Program-made: the position numbers and the translations under genes
NCBI GenBank assembly: GCA_028706695.1
Contig: JAQTVU010000162.1
Coordinates: forward strand, 1 to 6,126
Length of the DNA stretch: 6,126 nt
Direction of reading: 5' to 3'
From: Mycobacterium sp.
GTDB taxonomy: Bacteria > Actinomycetota > Actinomycetes > Mycobacteriales > Mycobacteriaceae
Notes under the pieces: generated by a model
Database searches by the model: none
What the model was told of the DNA's origin: nothing
Seen by the model: the letters and a program-made list of their open reading frames with translations, nothing else
Part shown: one piece after another, positions 1 to 6,126 of the stretch
Layout: every line of letters starts with the position of its first letter
Numbering within the stretch: the stretch's first letter is position 1

Positions 1-1
1 G

Positions 2-826
2 ATCGAGGCGCTGGAGTTCATGGGCATCTCGGTGGAGTTCAGCCACCACGAAGGCGCGCCCGGCCAGCAGGAGATCGACCTGCGTTTCGCCGACGCGCTG
101 TCGATGGCCGACAACGTGATGACGTTCCGCTACGTCATCAAGGAAGTGGCGATCGAGAACGGCGCGCGGGCCTCGTTCATGCCCAAGCCCTTCGGGGAGC
201 ACCCCGGTTCGGCCATGCACACCCACATGAGCCTGTTCGAGGGCGACGTCAACGCCTTCCACAGCACCGACGACCCGCTGCAGCTGTCGGACGTGGGCAA
301 GTCGTTCATCGCCGGCATCCTCGAGCACGCCTCGGAGATCAGCGCTGTCACCAATCAGTGGGTCAACTCCTACAAGCGGCTGGTGCAGGGCGGTGAGGCG
401 CCGACCGCCGCGTCGTGGGGCGCGGCCAACCGCTCGGCGCTGGTGCGGGTGCCGATGTACACCCCGCACAAGACATCGTCGCGGCGCGTCGAGGTCCGCA
501 GCCCCGACTCGGCGTGCAACCCGTACCTGACGTTCGCCGTGCTGCTGGCCGCCGGGTTGCGCGGGGTGGAGAAGGGCTACGTGCTGGGGCCGCAGGCCGA
601 GGACAACGTCTGGGATCTCACGCCCGAGGAACGCCGCACGATGGGCTACCGCGAGTTGCCGACCAGCCTCGACAGCGCGCTACGCTGCATGGAGTCCTCC
701 GAACTCGTCGCGGAAGCCTTGGGCGAGCATGTGTTTGACTTCTTCCTGCGCAACAAGCGCACCGAGTGGGCCAACTACCGCAGTCGCGTCACGCCGTACG
801 AGCTGAGCACCTATCTGTCGCTGTAG
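2..826 (+). CDS. glnA2: Glutamine synthetase type I-alpha homologue GlnA2, C-terminal part (5' truncated by window)
   Basis: The gene runs in from outside the window; 274 residues and the TAG stop are present. The M. tuberculosis protein is about 446 aa (from memory), so roughly the first 170 residues are missing, including the N-terminal beta-grasp domain. What remains is the catalytic domain: a HHEGAPGQQEID segment with metal/glutamate-binding acids (about nt 44-79), the ATP-binding signature KPFGEHPGSAMHTHMS (185-232), the substrate flap NSYKRLVQGGEAPT, the arginine segment NRSALVRVP, and RRVEVRSPDSACNPYL with its metal-ligand Glu at 491-493. All expected residues in this part are intact, so it should be active. 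Where GlnA1 has its adenylylation Tyr (LYELPPEE), this protein reads VWDLTPEE with Trp at 611-613, as expected for the non-adenylylated alpha subtype. Its substrate may be glutamate plus ammonium; Streptomyces GlnA2 instead glutamylates polyamines, so that alternative is open. It lies 40 bases upstream of glnE on the same strand. Confidence 0.95.
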   Translation: MEALEFMGISVEFSHHEGAPGQQEIDLRFADALSMADNVMTFRYVIKEVAIENGARASFMPKPFGEHPGSAMHTHMSLFEGDVNAFHSTDDPLQLSDVGKSFIAGILEHASEISAVTNQWVNSYKRLVQGGEAPTAASWGAANRSALVRVPMYTPHKTSSRRVEVRSPDSACNPYLTFAVLLAAGLRGVEKGYVLGPQAEDNVWDLTPEERRTMGYRELPTSLDSALRCMESSELVAEALGEHVFDFFLRNKRTEWANYRSRVTPYELSTYLSL

Positions 827-848
827 CCCGGATCGGGCGGAGAGCCCG
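826..848 (+). other. Alternative hairpins in the glnA2-glnE gap
   Basis: The sequence reads GCCCG-GAT-CGGGC-GGAGA-GCCCG. The central CGGGC (834-838) can pair either with GCCCG at 826-830, which overlaps the glnA2 stop codon, or with GCCCG at 844-848, but not with both. The second hairpin would place a purine-rich GGAGA in its loop. This may only reflect G+C-rich composition. A role as a weak attenuator or translational-coupling element is inference, because GGAGAG lies over 20 bases from the glnE start. Confidence 0.2.
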
Positions 849-866
849 GCGGGTTGCGCTACCGTC

Positions 867-3851
867 GTGGTCGTGACCAAACCGACGACGCATCGTCCAA
901 AGCTGCCCAGCGTCGGGCGGCTCGGGCTCGTCGACCCGTCCGCGGGTGAGCTGCTGGTTCGGCTGGGCTGGTACGGCTGCGACGACCAGGCTCATGTGAA
1001 CCTGTTGTGGGCGCTGTCGCGGGCACCCGATCCCGACGCCGCGCTGCGGGCGCTGGTGCGGATAGCGGAGCACCCCGACGCCGCGTGGGACGAGCTGAAC
1101 GCGGCATTGCTGACCGAGCGCTCCCTGCGCGGCCGGTTGTTCGCGGTGCTGGGGTCGTCGCTGGCGCTGGGAGATCACCTTGCCGCTCACCCGCAGTCCT
1201 GGAAGCTGCTGCGCGGCAACGTCAAGCTGGCCACCCGCGAGCAGCTGTGTCAGACGTTCATCGCGTGCGTGGACCAAGCGCTGGCCGGCCCCGGTTCGGC
1301 GTTGCTGCGGTTGCGTGCCCTGTACCGCGACCAGCTGCTGGTGCTGGCCGCCCTCGACCTGGCCGCGACGGTCGAGGACGAGCCCGTGCTGCCGTTCACC
1401 GTGGTGGCCGCCCAGCTGTCGGACCTGGCGGACGCCGCGCTGGCCGCCGCGCTGCGGGTGGCCGAGGTCAGCGTGTGCGGCAACCGCACCCCACCGCGGT
1501 TGGCGGTCATCGCGATGGGCAAATGCGGGGCGCGCGAACTGAACTACGTCAGCGACGTCGACGTCGTCTTCGTCGCCGAACGCGCCGACCCGGTCAGCGC
1601 CCGCGTCGCCAGCGAGATGATGCAGGTGGCCTCCGCGGCGTTCTTCCAGGTAGACGCCGGGCTGCGGCCGGAGGGACGCAGCGGTGAGCTGGTCCGCACG
1701 GTGGAGTCGCATGTCGCCTACTACCAGCGCTGGGCCAAAACGTGGGAGTTCCAGGCGCTGTTGAAGGCCCGCCTGGCCGTCGGCGACGCCGAATTGGGCG
1801 AGCGCTACCTGGCCGCGCTGATGCCGATGGTGTGGGTGGCCTGCGAGCGCGACGATTTCGTGGCCGAAGTGCAGGCCATGCGCCGCCGGGTGGAGCAGCT
1901 GGTGCCCGCCGACGTGCGGGCCCGCGAGATCAAGCTGGGCAGCGGCGGATTGCGCGACGTGGAGTTCGCGGTGCAGCTGCTGCAGCTGGTGCACGGCCGC
2001 AGCGACGAGTCGCTGCACGTGGCCTCCACGGTCGACGCGCTGGCCGCGCTCGGCGCGGGGGGCTACATCGGCCGTGAGGACTCGGCGAACCTGACCGCCT
2101 CCTACGAGTTCCTGCGGCTGCTGGAGCACCGGCTGCAGCTGCAGCGGCTCAAGCGCACCCATCTGCTGCCGGAGGCCGACGACGAGGAGGCGGTGCGCTG
2201 GCTGGCCCGCGCCGCCCACATCCGCCCGGACGGCCGGCACGACGCGGCCGGGGTGCTGCGCGAGGAGCTCAAGCACCAGAACCTACGGGTGTCTCAGTTG
2301 CACGCCAAGCTCTTCTACCAGCCGCTGCTGGAGTCGATCGGGCCGGCCAGCCTGGATATCGCGCGTGGGATGACGTCGGCGGCGGCGGAGCGCCAGCTGG
2401 CCGCGCTCGGTTACGAGGGGCCGCAGACCGCGTTGAAGCACATGTCGGCGCTGGTCAACCTCAGCGGCCGGCGCGGCCGGGTGCAGTCGGTGCTGCTGCC
2501 CCGGCTGCTGAACTGGATGTCGTATGCGCCCGACCCCGACGGCGGGCTGCTGGCCTACCGGCGCCTGTCGGAGGCCTTGGCCGGGGAAAGCTGGTATCTG
2601 GCCACCCTGCGCGACAAGCCCGCGGTGGCCAAACGGCTCATGCACGTGCTGGGCACCTCGGCGTATGTGCCGGACCTGCTGATGCGCGCGCCGACGGTCA
2701 TCCAGAGCTACGGCGACGGACCGAACGGGCCGAAACTGCTCGACACGGAACCGGCCGCGGTTGCCCGCGCGCTGGTCGCCTCCGCCAGCCGCTACGACGA
2801 TCCGGTGCGGGCAATTGCCGGCGCGCGCGCGTTGCGCCGCCGCGAACTGGCCCGCATCGGTTCCGCGGATCTGCTCGGCATGCTCGATGTCACCGACGTG
2901 TGTGAGGCGCTCACCTCGGTGTGGGTGGCGGTGCTGCAGGCCGCGCTGGACGCGATGATCCGGGCCAATCTGCCCGCAAACGGCAAGCCACCGGCGGTCA
3001 TCGCGGTCATCGGCATGGGCAGGTTGGGCGGCGCTGAGCTGGGCTACGGATCCGACGCCGACGTGTTGTTCGTCTGCGAGGCGGCCAACGGCGCCGAGGA
3101 TTCGGTGGCGATGCGGTGGTCGACGTCGGTCGCCGAGCAGGTGCGGACGCTGCTGGGCACGCCCAGCGTCGACCCGCCGCTGGAAATCGACGCCAATTTG
3201 CGGCCCGAGGGACGCAGCGGCCCGCTGGTGCGCACGTTGGACGCGTACGCGGCCTACTACGCACAATGGGCGCAGCCGTGGGAGGTTCAGGCTCTGCTGC
3301 GCGCGCACGCGGTCGCCGGGGATGCGGAGCTGGGGCAGCGGTTCCTGCTGATGGCCGATAAGACGCGCTATCCGCCCGACGGGGTTTCGGCGGAGGCGGT
3401 GCGCCAGATCCGCCGCATGAAGGCGCGCGTCGAATCCGAGCGGTTGCCGCGCGGGGCGGACCCCAACACCCACACGAAGCTGGGCCGCGGGGGGCTGGCC
3501 GACATCGAATGGACGGTGCAGTTGCTGCAGCTGCGGCATGCGCACGAGATCCCGGCGCTGCACAATACCTCGACGCTGCCATGCTTGGACGCGATCGCGG
3601 AGGCCGGCCTGGTGCCCGCCGACGAGGTCGACCTGCTGCGGCAGGCCTGGCTGACCGCGACCCGGGCCCGCAACGCGCTGGTGCTGGTCCGCGGTAAGCC
3701 AACCGATCAGCTGCCCGGACACGGACGCCAGCTCAACGCCGTTGCGGCTGCCGCCGGCTGGCCCGGCCACGACGGCGGGGAATTCCTGGACAACTATCTT
3801 CGGGTGACGCGGCGCGCAAGAGCTGTGGTGCGCAAGGTGTTCGGGAGTTGA
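867..3851 (+). CDS. glnE: Bifunctional glutamine synthetase adenylyltransferase/adenylyl-removing enzyme GlnE
   Basis: The 994-residue cytoplasmic enzyme adds AMP to, and removes it from, a tyrosine of glutamine synthetase, tuning activity to nitrogen status; the target here is GlnA1 Tyr406. Two homologous nucleotidyltransferase units are visible. The N-terminal adenylyl-removing unit has AMGKCGARELNYVSDVDVVF, with the metal-binding D-x-D at residues 230 and 232, followed by LRPEGRSGELVRT and KLGSGGLRDVEF. The C-terminal adenylyltransferase unit has GMGRLGGAELGYGSDADVLF, with D730 and D732, then LRPEGRSGPLVRT and KLGRGGLADIEW. The two D-x-D pairs are exactly 500 residues apart and both are intact. 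Length and N-terminus (MVVTKP) match the mycobacterial protein as remembered. The start is GTG at 867; an in-frame GTG at 873 is equally possible, since neither has a good Shine-Dalgarno. It follows glnA2 by 40 bases, probably in one operon. Very long antisense open frames across it are composition artefacts. Confidence 0.97.
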   Translation: MVVTKPTTHRPKLPSVGRLGLVDPSAGELLVRLGWYGCDDQAHVNLLWALSRAPDPDAALRALVRIAEHPDAAWDELNAALLTERSLRGRLFAVLGSSLALGDHLAAHPQSWKLLRGNVKLATREQLCQTFIACVDQALAGPGSALLRLRALYRDQLLVLAALDLAATVEDEPVLPFTVVAAQLSDLADAALAAALRVAEVSVCGNRTPPRLAVIAMGKCGARELNYVSDVDVVFVAERADPVSARVASEMMQVASAAFFQVDAGLRPEGRSGELVRTVESHVAYYQRWAKTWEFQALLKARLAVGDAELGERYLAALMPMVWVACERDDFVAEVQAMRRRVEQLVPADVRAREIKLGSGGLRDVEFAVQLLQLVHGRSDESLHVASTVDALAALGAGGYIGREDSANLTASYEFLRLLEHRLQLQRLKRTHLLPEADDEEAVRWLARAAHIRPDGRHDAAGVLREELKHQNLRVSQLHAKLFYQPLLESIGPASLDIARGMTSAAAERQLAALGYEGPQTALKHMSALVNLSGRRGRVQSVLLPRLLNWMSYAPDPDGGLLAYRRLSEALAGESWYLATLRDKPAVAKRLMHVLGTSAYVPDLLMRAPTVIQSYGDGPNGPKLLDTEPAAVARALVASASRYDDPVRAIAGARALRRRELARIGSADLLGMLDVTDVCEALTSVWVAVLQAALDAMIRANLPANGKPPAVIAVIGMGRLGGAELGYGSDADVLFVCEAANGAEDSVAMRWSTSVAEQVRTLLGTPSVDPPLEIDANLRPEGRSGPLVRTLDAYAAYYAQWAQPWEVQALLRAHAVAGDAELGQRFLLMADKTRYPPDGVSAEAVRQIRRMKARVESERLPRGADPNTHTKLGRGGLADIEWTVQLLQLRHAHEIPALHNTSTLPCLDAIAEAGLVPADEVDLLRQAWLTATRARNALVLVRGKPTDQLPGHGRQLNAVAAAAGWPGHDGGEFLDNYLRVTRRARAVVRKVFGS

Positions 3852-3916
3852 GTGAGAAGGACGGCGCGCTGGATGCCATTTTTTGCGGTTGTCGGCGCGG
3901 GGAAGGCTGACCAGGT

Positions 3917-3936
3917 GATCGCGCTTTACCGCGATC
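3917..3936 (+). terminator. Stem-loop after glnE, possible terminator
   Basis: A perfect 7-bp inverted repeat, GATCGCG (3917-3923) and CGCGATC (3930-3936), flanks a 6-base loop, CTTTAC. It begins 65 bases after the glnE stop. There is no T-tract after it, so it would be the T-less type often proposed in mycobacteria. Function is inferred only from the hairpin and its place between converging genes. Confidence 0.3.
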
Positions 3937-4001
3937 GACGGTGAGGCGGTTAGCGCGTCGTGGCGGTGTTGCGGCGATGGATCCGACCGGCCGGTCAACT
4001 A

Positions 4002-4026
4002 CCGCGCCGACGAAACGCCGGCGCGG
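4002..4026. terminator. G+C-rich stem-loop between converging genes, possible bidirectional terminator
   Basis: A perfect 8-bp inverted repeat, CCGCGCCG (4002-4009) and CGGCGCGG (4019-4026), surrounds a 9-base loop. All eight pairs are G-C. It lies 150 bases beyond glnE and 73 bases beyond the stop of the opposing small gene, so it could serve both transcripts. No run of T follows on either strand, which keeps confidence moderate. Confidence 0.35.
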
Positions 4027-4099
4027 CTTGCGGGGTTCGAGTCTCGCGTAGCGGCTCGGCCGGACTCCATTGAATCGGGATCGCCAGCGCCGCGCGGAT

Positions 4100-4324
4100 T
4101 CAGGGCTTGGGTGTTGGAACCGCACTTCCGTACAGGCAATCATGAAGTTCCGGACTACCTGGCTCGAAGTCGAATCCGCAGTTGCACTCGTGGACTTCCC
4201 GAGGGGTGGAAAGTCCATCGCAATAGGGTGTGCCAGCCGACGCCGACGGCGCGGTCCACAGGACTCCTGCGGCCAAGGCTGCCGCCGCGGCGCCGACCGT
4301 GGCCATCGATGCTCTCGCCTTCAT
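4100..4324 (-). CDS. Small probable secreted protein with four cysteines (function unknown)
   Basis: From the ATG at 4324 this encodes 74 residues. Residues 1-30 look like a Sec signal peptide: MKAR start, an alanine-rich hydrophobic core (AAAAALAAGVLW) and an ASA cleavage site before Gly31. The predicted mature part is about 44 residues, acidic in its middle, with cysteines at 35, 47, 49 and 63, enough for two disulfides outside the cell, and a C-terminal PTPKP tail. There is no lipobox, transmembrane anchor or LPXTG motif. I chose the ATG because AAGGA lies at 4335-4339, 10 bases upstream; an in-frame GTG at 4351 would add nine charged residues (MSRDKDDPK) in front of the signal peptide. 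It follows glnA1 on the same strand after 162 bases and faces glnE. I do not recognise a named family, and a nitrogen-related role cannot be claimed from position alone. Confidence 0.75.
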   Translation of the reverse strand: MKARASMATVGAAAAALAAGVLWTAPSASAGTPYCDGLSTPREVHECNCGFDFEPGSPELHDCLYGSAVPTPKP

Positions 4325-4366
4325 CTTGGGATCATCCTTATCTCTGGACACGGCCGGCGCGCTTCC

Positions 4367-4396
4367 CGTTTACGCGGCGGCATGCACGGACGACAA
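4367..4396 (-). promoter_or_regulatory. Possible promoter of the small secreted-protein gene
   Basis: Read on the minus strand, TTGTCG (4391-4396) and TAAACG (4367-4372) are 18 bases apart. They resemble -35 and -10 hexamers at 4/6 and 3/6 matches. Transcription would start roughly 35-45 bases before the ATG at 4324, leaving room for the AAGGA ribosome-binding site. The match is modest and could be chance. The alternative is readthrough from glnA1. Confidence 0.25.
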
Positions 4397-4428
4397 CGCT
4401 GTCGACCGCGGCCCTGCTCTTGCGGTCC

Positions 4429-4444
4429 TAGAGACGCGTCTCTA
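4429..4444. repeat. Perfect 16-bp palindrome TAGAGACGCGTCTCTA
   Basis: All 16 bases equal their reverse complement. It lies 43 bases beyond the glnA1 stop and 104 bases upstream of the small gene's ATG. As RNA it would form a 6-bp stem with a CGCG loop, a weak terminator. As DNA it has the form of a binding site for a dimeric regulator. The sequence does not decide between the two. Confidence 0.6.
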
Positions 4445-4486
4445 AATGTCTGTCTAAACGTCAGCTAAACGTCAGCTAAACGTCAG

Positions 4487-4495
<9 letters not shown>
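4442..4495 (-). repeat. Tandem 11-bp repeat starting in the last codons of glnA1
   Basis: On the glnA1 strand the unit GACGTTTAGCT occurs three times without gaps (plus coordinates 4485-4495, 4474-4484, 4463-4473). A fourth copy matches 9 of 11 bases (4452-4462), and a degenerate fifth core, GACATTTAG, lies at 4442-4450. The first unit supplies the last Asp-Val codons and the TAG stop of glnA1. Because 11 is not a multiple of 3, the first three copies put a TAG in each of the three reading frames. The repeat looks like local duplication of the gene end. A protein-binding role is possible since 11 bp is close to one helical turn. Confidence 0.85.
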
Positions 4496-5923
<1,428 letters not shown>

Positions 5924-5928
5924 GGATG

Positions 5929-5935
5929 CTCCTTT
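5929..5935 (-). promoter_or_regulatory. Strong ribosome-binding site of glnA1
   Basis: AAAGGAG on the minus strand is followed by five bases and then the GTG start at 5923. It is the best Shine-Dalgarno in the window and decides the start codon. It fits a highly expressed gene, in contrast to glnE, which has no clear site. Confidence 0.85.
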
Positions 5936-5955
5936 ACTGGTGATATCGCGGCCTG

Positions 5956-5987
5956 ACGCTATGGAGCCGATGTTGCGTGGTCGTCAA
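5956..5987 (-). promoter_or_regulatory. Candidate glnA1 core promoter
   Basis: On the minus strand, TTGACG (5982-5987) is a good -35. Two -10 candidates follow: CATAGC after 18 bases, or TAGCGT (5956-5961, fitting the mycobacterial TANNNT pattern) after 20 bases. Initiation near 5949 would give a leader of about 26 bases that includes the AAAGGAG site. The -35 element overlaps the third half-site of the GlnR-like box, so an activator bound there would touch polymerase. The exact start site cannot be fixed from sequence. Confidence 0.4.
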
Positions 5988-6009
5988 CCCGATGTTGCGC
6001 AGACGTTAC
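5972..6009 (-). promoter_or_regulatory. GlnR-type binding box upstream of glnA1
   Basis: Read on the minus strand there are four 5-base half-sites separated by exactly 6 bases each: GTAAC (6005-6009), GCAAC (5994-5998), TTGAC (5983-5987) and GCAAC (5972-5976). The known actinobacterial GlnR box is GTNAC-n6-GNAAC repeated twice, with the AC pairs 11 bp apart. Here every half-site keeps the AC and all three spacers are 6. GlnR is the OmpR-type nitrogen regulator that activates glnA, amtB and glnK in related actinobacteria. The box ends 48 bases before the glnA1 start codon. Binding by GlnR is inference from the pattern. Confidence 0.65.
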
Positions 6010-6072
6010 GTGACCGACGCCGCCCGCAGCGCGGGGCCGGCCACCTCGGGATCTTCGGGTTCTTGAGGGTTC

Positions 6073-6078
6073 TATTGT
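6073..6078 (+). promoter_or_regulatory. Possible -10 element of a divergent leaderless transcript
   Basis: TATTGT fits the mycobacterial TANNNT -10 pattern and ends 7 bases before the ATG at 6086. That spacing would put the transcription start on or next to the A of the ATG, giving a leaderless mRNA. I see no good -35 upstream, which is common for such promoters. Confidence 0.3.
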
Positions 6079-6085
6079 GGGGGCC

Positions 6086-6126
6086 ATGGACCGCAAGATC
6101 GTATCTGGTCCGGTGCGTGTGCGCAG
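6086..6126 (+). CDS. Possible start of a divergent gene (3' truncated by window)
   Basis: Only 13 codons are visible, MDRKIVSGPVRVR, open to the window end. Two start models compete. The first is ATG at 6086 on a leaderless mRNA, using TATTGT at 6073-6078. The second is the in-frame GTG at 6077, preceded by GAGGG (6065-6069) at a 7-base spacing. I do not recognise the product. In M. tuberculosis, as I recall, the gene upstream of glnA1 is on the same strand as glnA1, so this may instead be non-coding or antisense to a gene end just outside the window. Confidence 0.3.
   Translation, partial: MDRKIVSGPVRVR

Larger units (their letters stand above)
3852..4099. other. Non-coding interval between converging glnE and the small secreted-protein gene
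   Basis: I see no convincing gene in these 248 bases. It holds a T6 run at 3879-3884, a 7-bp stem-loop at 3917-3936, a 12-bp palindrome at 3985-3996 and an 8-bp stem-loop at 4002-4026. Its position between converging transcripts suits transcription termination. No recognisable pseudogene or tRNA is present. Confidence 0.5.

Noticed and set aside
789..2276. Long minus-strand open frame (495 codons) antisense to glnE
   Set aside because: Its translation is low-complexity and rich in Gln, Arg, Gly and His, typical of the frame opposite a G+C-rich gene. The plus strand encodes clearly conserved GlnE.
3879..3884. T6 run after glnE as the tail of an intrinsic terminator
   Set aside because: Only 3-bp stems can be formed immediately upstream, which is too weak for an intrinsic terminator hairpin.
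3985..3996. 12-bp palindrome GACCGGCCGGTC
   Set aside because: Simple G+C-rich palindromes of this length are expected by chance in such DNA, and no gene start is near it.
2283..3998. Second long minus-strand open frame (571 codons) antisense to glnE
   Set aside because: Same composition artefact as the first antisense frame; no recognisable motif and no ribosome-binding site.
4030..4047. tRNA T-arm look-alike: a 5-bp stem with a GTTCGAGT loop
   Set aside because: The loop is 8 bases rather than 7. There is no anticodon or D arm upstream and no acceptor stem or CCA after it. No integrase or mobile element is nearby to suggest an att remnant.
4325..4351. N-terminal extension of the small secreted protein from GTG 4351
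   Set aside because: It would put nine mostly charged residues before a complete signal peptide, and the nearest purine-rich site (GGGAAG) is 12 bases away. ATG 4324 with AAGGA gives a standard signal peptide.
4070..4468. Plus-strand open frame of 132 codons overlapping the small secreted-protein gene
   Set aside because: The product is irregular, with no motif, and ends by running into the tandem repeat. The minus-strand frame has a signal peptide and ribosome-binding site and is far better supported.

Overview
The window is GC-rich, high-coding-density actinobacterial DNA. It almost certainly comes from a Mycobacterium: the glnA1, glnE and glnA2 products match the M. tuberculosis proteins closely as I remember them, including the exact numbering of the GlnA1 active-site residues and of the adenylylated Tyr406. 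Differences scattered through all three proteins suggest a non-tuberculous species, but I cannot name it from sequence alone.

Layout, left to right: (1) 2-826 (+), the C-terminal ~274 residues of the type I-alpha glutamine synthetase-like protein GlnA2, cut by the window start. (2) 867-3851 (+), complete glnE, the two-domain glutamine synthetase adenylyltransferase/deadenylylase, 40 bases after glnA2 and probably co-transcribed with it. (3) 3852-4099, a 248-base non-coding stretch between converging genes with two G+C stem-loops. (4) 4100-4324 (-), a small probable secreted protein with four cysteines, whose function I do not recognise. (5) 4325-4486, a short interval holding a perfect 16-bp palindrome and an 11-bp tandem repeat that begins inside the last codons of glnA1. 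(6) 4487-5923 (-), complete glnA1, the main adenylylation-controlled glutamine synthetase. (7) 5924-6085, the glnA1 control region, with a strong Shine-Dalgarno and a four-half-site array that fits a GlnR box. (8) From about 6077/6086 (+), a possible divergent gene start, cut by the window end.

The genes form one nitrogen-assimilation module. GlnA1 makes glutamine from glutamate, ammonium and ATP. GlnE switches GlnA1 off and on by adding or removing AMP at Tyr406. GlnA2 is a paralogue with Trp where that Tyr would be, so GlnE should not control it at that site. The GlnR-like box suggests that glnA1 is also controlled transcriptionally by nitrogen supply. No mobile element, CRISPR array or RNA gene is visible. 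The least explained items are the small cysteine-rich secreted protein and the palindrome plus tandem repeat between it and glnA1.
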